Shown in pieces: positions 1 to 5,917 of a stretch of 30,561 bases of DNA (position 1 is its first letter; each line of letters opens with the position of its first letter). A program made the translations under genes and the position numbers. The stretch is from a virus: positions 1 through 30,561 of IMG/VR virus record IMGVR_UViG_3300033806_000084. The stretch is one strand, 5' to 3'. Under the pieces are notes generated by a model, which saw only the letters and a list, made by a program, of their open reading frames with translations, was not told the DNA's origin and ran no database searches.

Positions 1-567
1 GGTTTCAGTGCCAGCAGACGCGGTATCAACAAGTGCTCGCAATCTGGCGTAATGCTGAACGCCGAGATGGTACGAGAGAAACTCAGAGCCGCTGTACACA
101 GGGGTTGTGTCCGCATGGGCATTGACCAGAGGGAATGCGGGCGTGATCACGGCGCTGGAGAATGATCCTACTGTGAAAAATTCAGCCGTGTCATTCAAAA
201 ACAAAACCTGTCCTTTCACTAGTCCAGTACCACTAGTCAGCGTAATTGAAGTGGCACCCGCATTAGTGGCCCCACTTTCAGTAGTGTGTATTACCGGAGC
301 GGCCGTCAATCCTGTGGAATTTAGGACAGTAATAGGAACCCACATATCATCATAACCCTGGCCGGACGGAGCAGGGTTTCCCTGGATGATAACGCCTAGC
401 TGATTGGATCCTGCTGATGCAGAAGCTCGACCTATGCGTACCACGCAGACCCCTTCCGTAGCGTTCACGGGCACTGTCACTTCACTGCCGGCCAGTATGG
501 TCGCACTGGCGACCTGCTGTAATTTTACGGAAAAATATGGGTTACATTGCTGGACTGTAATTGTCAT
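1..567 (-). CDS. Virion-associated protein, 205 aa, interrupted by the window join
   Basis: The gene starts at the ATG at 567, which overlaps the stop of the upstream small terminase as ATGA, and runs off the window at base 1. Because the window end repeats the start, it continues at 30369 and stops at 30319, giving 205 residues with 189 encoded here. The protein is rich in Ala, Gly, Thr and Val with no charged clusters, as in beta-rich virion proteins. Residues about 100-145 (GATSITLTSGTGLVKGQVLF) look like the small beta domain found in many phage head and tail proteins. Its place between terminase genes suggests a capsid-associated or decoration protein, but no specific family was recognised. 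Residue 168 is Leu in this copy and Phe in the copy at the window end. Confidence 0.8.
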   Translation of the reverse strand, partial: MTITVQQCNPYFSVKLQQVASATILAGSEVTVPVNATEGVCVVRIGRASASAGSNQLGVIIQGNPAPSGQGYDDMWVPITVLNSTGLTAAPVIHTTESGATNAGATSITLTSGTGLVKGQVLFLNDTAEFFTVGSFSSAVITPAFPLVNAHADTTPVYSGSEFLSYHLGVQHYARLRALVDTASAGTET

Positions 568-1013
568 GGGTTATTGTGCTCTGGGTTAGATATAGGGGGA
601 TCGAAACTTACTTCCTGCTGGAGCCAATGCACAAATTCAGCATGCGTCATCGTGCCTCCAGTGGTTTTTACGTGCTCCAGCATTCTGATCCGTAGCCACG
701 CGGATGCTTGTTGCGGCGTGATCGTGCCGGTTAACACCGCATCAGCCACTGCTGCCTCTGGAGCATCAGCAGGTAGGACAAAATCGTTGGGTGCCTCAGT
801 CGGGCGGATGTCAGGCATTACTTTGCTGGCTAGAAATGTAGCGGCTTGTCTATCGCCTTCATCAGCCGCTGCGATCAGTTTTTCCAGAATTTTTGGGAGT
901 TTTTTATAGATTTGTTGTCGCGCTTTCACGATCACTGACGCTACAGCAGGCCTGCCGGCCCGATAACATCGGGGATCACCCTTCACAAACCTGCCTCCAT
1001 TTATTGCTGTCAC
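564..1013 (-). CDS. terS: Terminase small subunit (DUF5681-like)
   Basis: The product is 149 aa and would recognise phage DNA and hand it to the large terminase. The N-terminus reads GGRFVKGDPRCYRAGRP, the basic F-x-KGDPR-x-GRP signature of DUF5681-type small terminases. It is followed by a helical segment (residues about 30-72, ILEKLIAAADEGDRQAATFL) that fits the helical core of that family. The start is a GTG at 1013 preceded by AGGTG at good spacing; no in-frame ATG lies nearby. It is the first gene of the leftward late block, seven genes ahead of the large subunit. The family match is from memory of the motif, not from a search. Confidence 0.7.
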   Translation of the reverse strand: MTAINGGRFVKGDPRCYRAGRPAVASVIVKARQQIYKKLPKILEKLIAAADEGDRQAATFLASKVMPDIRPTEAPNDFVLPADAPEAAVADAVLTGTITPQQASAWLRIRMLEHVKTTGGTMTHAEFVHWLQQEVSFDPPISNPEHNNP

Positions 1014-1046
1014 TTTTCACCTACATAAATAAGAAGGTTGATATTT

Positions 1047-1075
1047 ATTGTATATCACACCAAGCCTGTGAGCAA
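1047..1075 (-). promoter_or_regulatory. Putative leftward late promoter
   Basis: Read on the minus strand, TTGCTC (1070-1075) and TACAAT (1047-1052) are separated by 17 bp and sit 34 bp upstream of the small terminase GTG. This is the only good sigma-70-like candidate ahead of the roughly 22 kb leftward block. The -35 box is imperfect, so an activator or a phage-modified polymerase may be needed. Confidence 0.45.
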
Positions 1076-1098
1076 TGAAAATAATATTAAAAAAAGTC

Positions 1099-1126
1099 TT
1101 GACCTTCATGTGAGCAGTGCTAATAT
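1099..1126 (+). promoter_or_regulatory. Putative rightward early promoter
   Basis: TTGACC (1099-1104) and TAATAT (1121-1126) are 16 bp apart, a good sigma-70 pattern, and point towards the gene at 1321. It is back to back with the leftward candidate, so this 80 bp AT-rich stretch probably forms a divergent control region. Confidence 0.5.
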
Positions 1127-1320
1127 ATGCATTGTGAATGGCATGTACCAGGGAGGGCCAAGGCACCCACCTTGTGGCCACCAAATGGGGAGTTTCGGAG
1201 GTTCTGGACGCACCGATGAACACCGGCAGGAAGGCTGCCGGGCCAGGAAGGGATACTTGAGCACATACATACATATATATGAGTGCGTTCAACTATCCCA
1301 ACCAATCCATGAGGTGATGT
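1127..1320 (+). other. Long structured leader with no gene, between early promoter and first early gene
   Basis: The stretch between the two divergent gene blocks (1014-1320) holds the two promoters and then about 190 bases without a convincing reading frame. This part is GC-rich and can fold. GGCCAAGG (1156-1163) pairs with CCTT and GGCC at 1170-1179 across a 2-base bulge, and CCGGCAG (1223-1229) pairs perfectly with CTGCCGG (1235-1241) around a 5-base loop. It ends in a strong ribosome site, GAGGTGATGT, in front of the ATG at 1321. It may be an attenuating leader or an untranslated RNA. Confidence 0.35.
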
Positions 1321-1629
1321 ATGAAACGCGAAAATCTGATACTAGGAAAAAACGAAGGTGAGTACTATATAAATGACTACGAGGATACGATCTTCGGACA
1401 GGAAGTAGAACTCCGAGTGGAGTTCTGGTACGAGGATGACAACGTGAATATAGAAAAGTTCGTGGCCATCTGCAGATATGATGAAACCTACACGCCAGCC
1501 GGAGGATACATGCCTCGGCAAGAATGTAGGCACGCTGATGTAACAGAACTTTTCAACAAGAAGGTGATCCTGGCCTTGGAACAGGAAATAGAAAAGGAAA
1601 TCAAGAAAGCTGTCCTGCAGGCAGCATAA
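1321..1629 (+). CDS. Hypothetical early protein, 102 aa
   Basis: Not recognised. The start is the ATG at 1321 with GAGGTG placed well upstream. The product is acidic in the first half (EGEYYINDYEDTIFGQEVEL, residues about 12-31) and has a Lys/Glu-rich helix at the end (residues about 80-98). It has no signal peptide or membrane segment. It is the first gene after the long leader and the rightward promoter, a usual place for small host-takeover or anti-defence proteins, but nothing in the sequence shows a function. A perfect 13 bp hairpin follows 7 bases after the stop codon. Confidence 0.65.
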   Translation: MKRENLILGKNEGEYYINDYEDTIFGQEVELRVEFWYEDDNVNIEKFVAICRYDETYTPAGGYMPRQECRHADVTELFNKKVILALEQEIEKEIKKAVLQAA

Positions 1630-1636
1630 ATGAAAA

Positions 1637-1668
1637 CGGCTTGGCTGTGCGCCAACACAGCCAAGCCG
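1637..1668. terminator. Perfect 13-bp hairpin after the first early gene
   Basis: CGGCTTGGCTGTG (1637-1649) pairs perfectly with CACAGCCAAGCCG (1656-1668) around a 6-base loop. On the plus strand no T-run follows, but on the minus strand the stem is followed by TTTTCA. It could therefore stop leftward transcripts, or act on the rightward mRNA as a processing or stabilising hairpin between the genes at 1321 and 1701. Confidence 0.5.
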
Positions 1669-1700
1669 GGTACTGCCTACGCAATCAATGAGGTATCACA

Positions 1701-1943
1701 ATGCGCGTCAATCATAACACGAATGCGTCGCCGTCAACAATAATCGCCAGTCTATCTCTGATGGACAATGACGGACAGGAGGCAATATCCCGCCTGATTC
1801 TACGAGTTGGTAGGAAAATCCCATGGATAGGTGAAGCCATACATGAAGCACTGAAGGAGCAGATTTCCCACGAAGAAAACTATTCTGCATGGCTAGAGTA
1901 TGAATCTGAAAAGCACGAAAATCGCTACGCCCTAGAGAAGTGA
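1701..1943 (+). CDS. Hypothetical early protein, 80 aa
   Basis: Not recognised. The ATG at 1701 is preceded by GAGGTATCACA, a good ribosome site. The product is mostly helical in character, with an amphipathic central part (residues about 25-55, ISRLILRVGRKIPWIGEAIH) and an acidic, Glu-rich end. No membrane segment or metal-binding motif is seen. It lies between the hairpin at 1637 and the next early gene, 7 bases from the latter, so it is probably co-transcribed with it. Confidence 0.6.
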   Translation: MRVNHNTNASPSTIIASLSLMDNDGQEAISRLILRVGRKIPWIGEAIHEALKEQISHEENYSAWLEYESEKHENRYALEK

Positions 1944-1950
1944 AGTAACC

Positions 1951-2181
1951 ATGAGCACCACGATCTACGCAAATGGCACATACTCCATCTCCATCTCCAC
2001 ATCAAAAAACCGCGCCATTTTAAAAAATGGCACACAAAAAATAGAATTTCCATTTTGTAGCCTGGCTACGGAAATCCCACAGAAATACTTGGCCAGCTTG
2101 GGAAAAGCGGTTCAAAACCCGGCAGACTACTTCTTTGTGGGTACACTCGATGATGAAACACTTTTTGATTGGAGATATTGA
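1951..2181 (+). CDS. Hypothetical early protein, 76 aa
   Basis: Not recognised. The ATG at 1951 lies 8 bases after the previous stop. The product begins with alternating Ser/Thr/Ile residues (TIYANGTYSISISTSKNRAI), as in a small beta-sheet protein, and ends in an acidic, aromatic tail (DDETLFDWRY). The stop codon is one base before the next start at 2183, and the ribosome site of that gene lies inside this one, so the two are translationally coupled. Confidence 0.6.
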   Translation: MSTTIYANGTYSISISTSKNRAILKNGTQKIEFPFCSLATEIPQKYLASLGKAVQNPADYFFVGTLDDETLFDWRY

Positions 2182-2182
2182 A

Positions 2183-2461
2183 ATGGCTGAACCCCCCGTG
2201 AGTTCCGAATTACTGGCCGCATTGCAAACGCAATTGAGCGCTATTCAAAGTGGCGGATGGGGAATGATCCCTGCCATGCCGACAATCCAGGGCATATCTG
2301 TACCCATTCGAATGGAGACGCCACAAGGGGCAGTGCGTGTCTATCTGCATCTGCCCGCCGAGTGCGCTGCCTCCTCACAGACTCTCATTTCCACACTCCA
2401 GGCGATAGCGCAAAAATACCCGCTTGATGCTTGGCAAGGTAAAGGGAAAAAGTCATGGTGA
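2183..2461 (+). CDS. Hypothetical early protein, 92 aa
   Basis: Not recognised. The start is the ATG at 2183 (MAEPPVSSEL), 10 bases after GGAG; a longer frame upstream overlaps the previous gene and is less likely. Residues about 12-40 are Gln/Gly/Met/Pro-rich. The second half (ISVPIRMETPQGAVRVYLHL) looks like beta strands, followed by a helix. Its 3' end overlaps the exonuclease start by 7 bases, so it belongs to the same transcript and may work with that gene, but no role can be read from the sequence. Confidence 0.6.
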   Translation: MAEPPVSSELLAALQTQLSAIQSGGWGMIPAMPTIQGISVPIRMETPQGAVRVYLHLPAECAASSQTLISTLQAIAQKYPLDAWQGKGKKSW

Positions 2462-3177
2462 ACTGGATATGTCTAGATATAGAAACGGCAAATGCCTCTG
2501 CCTCTGATATTGAGGCAGCGATAGCAGCATGGAAACCGCCTGGCAACTGCTCGAGATCTGAGACAATCGAGACAAAGCGGCAGGAATACGCTGCTCGTAT
2601 GCATGAACGCGCAGCATTGATGGATATGTCCCCAATCATCTGCTGTTCAATGATATGCAAGACAAGCCAAGAAAAGATACTATTCCATTGCTTCCCCAAT
2701 GGATTTGTCAACGAATCCATCATAGATGGATGGAAATGGATTCATGGACGCACTGAGATGGAAATGCTCATCATGATGAGAAGCTGGCTGGATTCCTTGC
2801 CGGAAGATCCCGTGATTGTGGGGCATAACGTGAAGGCGTTCGATCTTCCGAAGATACGTCAGTCATATATACGAAACAGATTGAAACTACCTGACTTGCT
2901 GTCCGTACAACTTGACTATATCGTAGATGTCATGGACACGATGCAATTGATTCGGTCATTTTCTATGGAGTTAAGGGACGAGCGTTTCATCAGCCTGGAT
3001 CAGGTTGCCCGCATTATGGGGATCGAACGTCCCAAGAAATTACTGTCGGGTGCTGACATTCCTAAACTATACTCCGCAGGAAACTATCAAGAGATAGGAA
3101 CCTACTGCGCCATTGACTGCGTGACAACTGCCTGCGCATTCACACTCATGACGAACCAATCGAGCGACTTACAATGA
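2455..3177 (+). CDS. DEDDy-type 3'-5' exonuclease (DnaQ/PolB-exonuclease-like)
   Basis: A 240 aa single-domain nuclease expected to remove nucleotides from 3' ends using two metal ions. All three exonuclease motifs are visible: ExoI WICLDIETA with D8 and E10, ExoII IVGHNVKAFDLP with D130, and ExoIII TYCAIDC with Y217 and D221 in Y-x3-D spacing, which marks the DEDDy class. Between ExoI and ExoII lies the segment with PPGN and a run of charged helix (residues about 28-60), as in predicted phage exonucleases related to the exonuclease domain of family B polymerases. No polymerase domain is present. It overlaps the genes on both sides by 4-7 bases. Likely roles are recombination, repair or host DNA turnover. 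Confidence 0.8.
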   Translation: MVNWICLDIETANASASDIEAAIAAWKPPGNCSRSETIETKRQEYAARMHERAALMDMSPIICCSMICKTSQEKILFHCFPNGFVNESIIDGWKWIHGRTEMEMLIMMRSWLDSLPEDPVIVGHNVKAFDLPKIRQSYIRNRLKLPDLLSVQLDYIVDVMDTMQLIRSFSMELRDERFISLDQVARIMGIERPKKLLSGADIPKLYSAGNYQEIGTYCAIDCVTTACAFTLMTNQSSDLQ

Positions 3178-3461
3178 AACCATCAGAAAGAATGAGAATA
3201 TGGAAAAAGCAGTTAAGGAAAAAAGTAGGGAAAAATGTATATAAGGAAATTATGGATGCGGTAAAGGATGAGAAGACAAGAGTAGTGATAATAAAAACAG
3301 ATGTGGGATGGGCAAAGGAAGACTATCACTGGGTTATCGAAGTAATCTATCCTGAAAAACACAATGAATGTTGGATAGATATTAAGGAAACTCAGGAAGA
3401 AATAATAAAAACAGTAGAGGATTTGGGATTAAAAATGTGGGAAGAAATGCCTACACTCTAA
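3174..3461 (+). CDS. Hypothetical basic protein, 95 aa
   Basis: Not recognised. The ATG at 3174 overlaps the exonuclease stop as ATGA. The first 30 residues are very Lys/Arg-rich (MRIWKKQLRKKVGKNVYKEI); the middle has a strand-like part (TRVVIIKTDVGW) and an aromatic HWVIEVIY segment; the end is an acidic helix. The gene is clearly richer in A and in AAA/ATA codons than its neighbours, a sign that it may have been acquired separately. The basic N-terminus would allow nucleic-acid binding, but this is inference only. Confidence 0.65.
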   Translation: MKPSERMRIWKKQLRKKVGKNVYKEIMDAVKDEKTRVVIIKTDVGWAKEDYHWVIEVIYPEKHNECWIDIKETQEEIIKTVEDLGLKMWEEMPTL

Positions 3462-3473
3462 GTGATCACAACC

Positions 3474-3836
3474 ATGACTGAATCCACTATCCCAATCTTA
3501 CTCTTGACGATAAAGGAAACCGCCCGACAGCTTGCGGTATCTGTGCGTACTGTGCGCCGCATGATCGATGATGGATATATTACCTCCATCCGGGTTCGAG
3601 GCCGTAGGTTGGTAGAACAGGATGTGATCACCCAATGGATTGCGTTTCAAAGAATTAAGGAAGAAAATAATTGCGCAAGGGTGCGCATGAGGGTAACCAC
3701 ATGCGAAAAGATCGTGACGGGCTGTACAAGCAGCCGGAATCGCCCAATTGGTATGCCAGTTATACCGGCGCCGACGGCAAACGCTGTCGCCGTAGCACGG
3801 GAACGGATAGCTACCGCGAAGCGCAACTCATCTTAG
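3474..3836 (+). CDS. Excisionase-like HTH protein (HTH_17 / MerR-type)
   Basis: Residues about 12-58 read LLTIKETARQLAVSVRTVRR, then MIDDGYITSIRVRGRRL and DVITQWI, the pattern of excisionase-family winged HTH domains that bend DNA at att sites. The start is taken as the ATG at 3474; a GTG at 3462 just after the previous stop would add four residues. The remaining residues have no domain character (Arg/Ala/Thr-rich) and overlap the integrase by 136 bases in another frame, so the functional part is probably the first 65-70 residues. Its place directly ahead of the integrase supports a role as recombination directionality factor, or as a regulator of the integrase. Confidence 0.7.
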   Translation: MTESTIPILLLTIKETARQLAVSVRTVRRMIDDGYITSIRVRGRRLVEQDVITQWIAFQRIKEENNCARVRMRVTTCEKIVTGCTSSRNRPIGMPVIPAPTANAVAVARERIATAKRNSS

Positions 3837-4783
3837 GACACTGGCGTGCTGAGGCACGCCGCAATCAAGGCACACCACCGATGACTTTGCAGGATGTCAT
3901 ACTGGCTTATATTGATGCTCATAGCAACAAACGCAGCTTGAACCGAGATGTGTACAGTCTGAAACATCTGTACGATATTATAGGAGAGCATAGTCCCATC
4001 AATTCGCTAACCACTGGCAAAATGGTGCAATACCAACTGCAACGGCAAGCGGAAGGAGCTAAGCCCGCGACTATCAATAAGGAGTTGGGTTTCCTTTCGG
4101 CCTGCCTGAATTGGGCGAAGACCAAACAAGGCTGGAAAGTGGAGAATGTCGCTGCTGGACACCGACTGCCGGAGCCACCTGGACGGCAACGTTGGCTGTC
4201 GCGTGCTGAAGCGGCCCAACTCATCGAGGCCGCCAAGCAGGAGCCACAGGCGCCACATCTGGCGGATTTCATCCTATTGGCATTGCATACCGGCATGCGC
4301 TGTGGTGAGCTGTTAGGCTTAGCGTGGAAACGGGTAGATTTCCAGAAAAACCGCATTCTGCTCGAACAACAAAAGAATGGGAAACCTGGGATGGTGCCAT
4401 TCAATCAAACCGCACGGAATGCGCTTCTGTCACTCGCCAATTTCCGAGCTACCCATTGCCCGGCATCGCTCTGGGTATTCTGTGACCGCCAAGGAAGGCG
4501 GATATCAAGCATCAAAAAGAGTTTCGCTTCCGCTGTCCGCCGCGCTGAGATCGAACACTGTACGATTCATGATCTACGTAGGACTTTCGGTTCATGGCTT
4601 GTACAGGCAGGTGTTCACATTCAGCACGTATCCAAATTGTTGCGGCATAGTGATATTCGGATCACTGACCGGGTATATGCACATCTCCAGCCAGAGCAAC
4701 TGCACCAGGCAGTAGCCGTGTTGGATAGTTGTCATAGCGGAGTCATAGTGGAAATGGAAAGTGGGGGGCAATCATGGCGGTGA
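3701..4783 (+). CDS. int: Tyrosine recombinase (phage integrase)
   Basis: A 360 aa site-specific recombinase that would integrate the phage into a host tRNA gene. Residues about 8-55 form an arm-type DNA-binding domain (NWYASYTGADGKRCRRSTGT), 61-140 the SAM-like core-binding domain and 165-330 the catalytic domain. Catalytic residues are visible: R200 (HTGMRCGELL), a likely Lys in KNGK (K228), H290 and R293 (HDLRR), H316 (LLRHSD) and the nucleophile Y326 (DRVYAHL). The start is the ATG at 3701 with GAGGGT upstream; an in-frame TTG at 3671 is less likely. The attP-like tRNA segment begins 3 bases after the stop. Confidence 0.93.
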   Translation: MRKDRDGLYKQPESPNWYASYTGADGKRCRRSTGTDSYREAQLILGHWRAEARRNQGTPPMTLQDVILAYIDAHSNKRSLNRDVYSLKHLYDIIGEHSPINSLTTGKMVQYQLQRQAEGAKPATINKELGFLSACLNWAKTKQGWKVENVAAGHRLPEPPGRQRWLSRAEAAQLIEAAKQEPQAPHLADFILLALHTGMRCGELLGLAWKRVDFQKNRILLEQQKNGKPGMVPFNQTARNALLSLANFRATHCPASLWVFCDRQGRRISSIKKSFASAVRRAEIEHCTIHDLRRTFGSWLVQAGVHIQHVSKLLRHSDIRITDRVYAHLQPEQLHQAVAVLDSCHSGVIVEMESGGQSWR

Positions 4784-4786
4784 GAG

Positions 4787-4836
4787 TGGTAGGCGATGCT
4801 GGGATCGAACCAGCGACCCCTGCCGTGTGAAGGCAG
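4787..4836 (-). other. attP: Putative attP core: 3' half of a tRNA-Val(CAC)
   Basis: On the minus strand the sequence contains a complete anticodon arm, CTGCC-TTCACAC-GGCAG (4820-4836), with U33 and anticodon CAC (valine). A variable segment GGGGTC, a T-arm with GGTTCGATCC, an acceptor strand and a terminal ACCA (4787-4790) follow. Upstream of the anticodon arm there is no D-arm or 5' acceptor strand, so this is not a whole tRNA gene. A 3' tRNA fragment directly after an integrase is the classic phage attachment site, where integration rebuilds the host tRNA. Confidence 0.85.
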
Positions 4837-4964
4837 GGTATTCCAGGCAATTTCAATCAAATCATCAGGTTGCGCATCCTTGCGCTCCCCAACCGTGCCA
4901 GAAATAGCCGGCAAATAGCAGGCTATGCCAAAAGGTTGTCATGGTCTAGTCATATCTGTTCATC

Positions 4965-5237
4965 CTATTGGGAGAGCACCTCGACAAACCTCCGTACAGA
5001 TATCTCTAAAACGGAAACGTTCAATAGCTTAGCGAATTTTATGAGTGTGTTCGTATTCAACGGCAATCTTCCGTGTAAATAGTGATTCACGGTGGTATAG
5101 CTATCGAACTTCATATATTCCGCCGCTTTCACTTGGGTCAGGCATAGGGATTTCTTCTTCTTTTCCCAGATTGCCAATAAGCGGGCAGCCGCTGCCTTCT
5201 CTTCATCAGTCAGCTCTCTACGACCACTACGTTTCAT
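4965..5237 (-). CDS. Short HTH transcriptional repressor (CI-like, XRE family)
   Basis: A 90 aa DNA-binding protein, probably the lysogeny repressor. The N-terminus is basic (MKRSGRRELTDEEKAAAARL). Residues about 32-78 have an XRE-type helix-turn-helix pattern: LTQVKAAEYM, then TTVNHYLHGR and LPLNTNTLIKFAKLLNV. It has no C-terminal peptidase domain, so it would not respond to RecA by self-cleavage as lambda CI does. The ATG at 5237 is preceded by a near-perfect ribosome site, GGAGGAAGGAT. It is divergent from the cro-like gene and lies between the att site and the replication genes. It could instead be the Cro of the pair, but its size and orientation towards int favour the repressor role. 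Confidence 0.7.
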   Translation of the reverse strand: MKRSGRRELTDEEKAAAARLLAIWEKKKKSLCLTQVKAAEYMKFDSYTTVNHYLHGRLPLNTNTLIKFAKLLNVSVLEISVRRFVEVLSQ

Positions 5238-5262
5238 ATCCTTCCTCCAAAACAGACAAGAA

Positions 5263-5315
5263 TGTTACCAATGCTAACAGATTGTAAAACATTATAAAAG
5301 TAACTATTGATAACA
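5263..5315. promoter_or_regulatory. Two operator-like dyads between repressor and cro
   Basis: Site 1 (5263-5279) has arms TGTTA and TAACA around 7 bases. Site 2 (5299-5315) matches the reverse complement of site 1 over its last 10 bases, ATTGrTAACA, and has a weaker other half. The sites are 36 bp apart. Site 2 overlaps the putative cro -35 box, as expected for repressor control. A minus-strand TATAAT (5291-5296) between them could be the repressor -10 box. Confidence 0.55.
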
Positions 5316-5335
5316 TCTGCGATATGATTTAAAAT
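5307..5335 (+). promoter_or_regulatory. Putative cro (early right) promoter
   Basis: TTGATA (5307-5312) and TAAAAT (5330-5335) are separated by 17 bp, 18 bp ahead of the cro-like ATG. The -35 box lies inside operator-like site 2, so a bound repressor would block it. Confidence 0.6.
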
Positions 5336-5352
5336 CATGGTTGGAGGTGAAG

Positions 5353-5571
5353 ATGAAGTCCGACCATGCAGAAATCTTGAAGAAATATTTGATCGACAGT
5401 GGCACCACGCAACGGCAGCTAGCGCGCCAGGTTGGGGTCACTGATAACTTCGTGAATCACTGGGTACATGGGCGCCGACCCATCCCTATCGTTCGGGCCA
5501 AGAAAGTGGAGGAAGCAACAAAGGGAGCTATCCGGCGCGAGCAACTCTATCCTGACATTTTCGCATCCTGA
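5353..5571 (+). CDS. Cro-like regulator of the YdaS family
   Basis: A 72 aa HTH protein. Residues about 15-68 follow the YdaS/Cro pattern: TTQRQLARQVGVTDNFVNHW, VHGRRPIPIVRAKKVEEAT, then the characteristic end IRREQLYPDIF. YdaS-like proteins act as Cro-type repressors in many lambdoid and proteobacterial prophages. The start is the ATG at 5353 after GGAGGTG; an in-frame TTG at 5341 lies before that site and is unlikely to be used. It is divergent from the repressor gene, and is expected to shut off the repressor promoter and favour lytic growth. Confidence 0.8.
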   Translation: MKSDHAEILKKYLIDSGTTQRQLARQVGVTDNFVNHWVHGRRPIPIVRAKKVEEATKGAIRREQLYPDIFAS

Positions 5572-5598
5572 TGCCTCAATGTTTCAATCCTTATTCTA

Positions 5599-5781
5599 AT
5601 GGATCAAAAACTCAAACGCTCAGTAAGAAAGAAGCAGCATAACCACGAAGCAGAGCGATTGCTATTAATTCAATGGTTGCGCTGCTATCCAACAACATCG
5701 GCGGAAGACATTGCACGCGCCCGATGGCGAATTCTCAAGCTACTCCACCGACCAGCCCACCGTGTCGGACCGCAAAGGTGA
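5599..5781 (+). CDS. Hypothetical small basic protein, 60 aa
   Basis: Not recognised and only moderately supported. The frame opens at the ATG at 5599, without a clear ribosome site. It encodes a basic product with Lys/Arg clusters at the start (KLKRSVRKKQHNH) and an amphipathic helical middle (EAERLLLIQWLRCY, then SAEDIARARWRILKLL). It sits where lambdoid phages carry CII-type or antitermination genes, between cro and the helicase, but shows no motif of either. A terminator-like structure follows it. Confidence 0.4.
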   Translation: MDQKLKRSVRKKQHNHEAERLLLIQWLRCYPTTSAEDIARARWRILKLLHRPAHRVGPQR

Positions 5782-5817
5782 ATAACGGGGAGCTATGACA
5801 GCCTGGATAGACAGCCT

Positions 5818-5897
5818 CCACCTTCCTGATAGGTGGTTATCCTCCTTTTTGGTGACTTTCCCGGCCATGGGTTTTTACATTTTTTCCTATGGCCGGG
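5818..5897 (+). terminator. Two tandem hairpins, the second terminator-like, between cro region and helicase
   Basis: Hairpin A pairs CCACCT (5818-5823) with AGGTGG (5831-5836). Hairpin B pairs CCCGGCCATGGG (5860-5871) with CCTATGGCCGGG (5886-5897), 12 bp with one G-T pair, and is followed by CATTTTAATG, a short T-run. Read rightward this could end or attenuate the cro transcript 21 bases before the helicase ATG. A 36-codon frame (5795-5905) with GGGGAG at tight spacing crosses both hairpins; it is not called as a gene. Confidence 0.5.
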
Positions 5898-5917
5898 CAT
5901 TTTAATGAGATAACAAG

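Noticed and set aside
1017-1292. 91-codon minus-strand frame in the divergent promoter region
   Set aside because: No ribosome site, Cys/His/Pro-rich chance-like sequence, and overlap with two promoter candidates.
3919-4404. 161-codon minus-strand frame inside the integrase gene
   Set aside because: Antisense shadow of a gene with all catalytic residues in place.
4787-4836. A complete tRNA gene
   Set aside because: Only the anticodon arm, T-arm and 3' end are present; no D-arm or 5' acceptor strand can be found upstream, so it is an attachment-site fragment.
5795-5905. 36-codon frame (MTAWIDSLHLPDRW...) with GGGGAG upstream
   Set aside because: The ribosome site is too close to the ATG and the frame spans two hairpins; kept only as a possibility.
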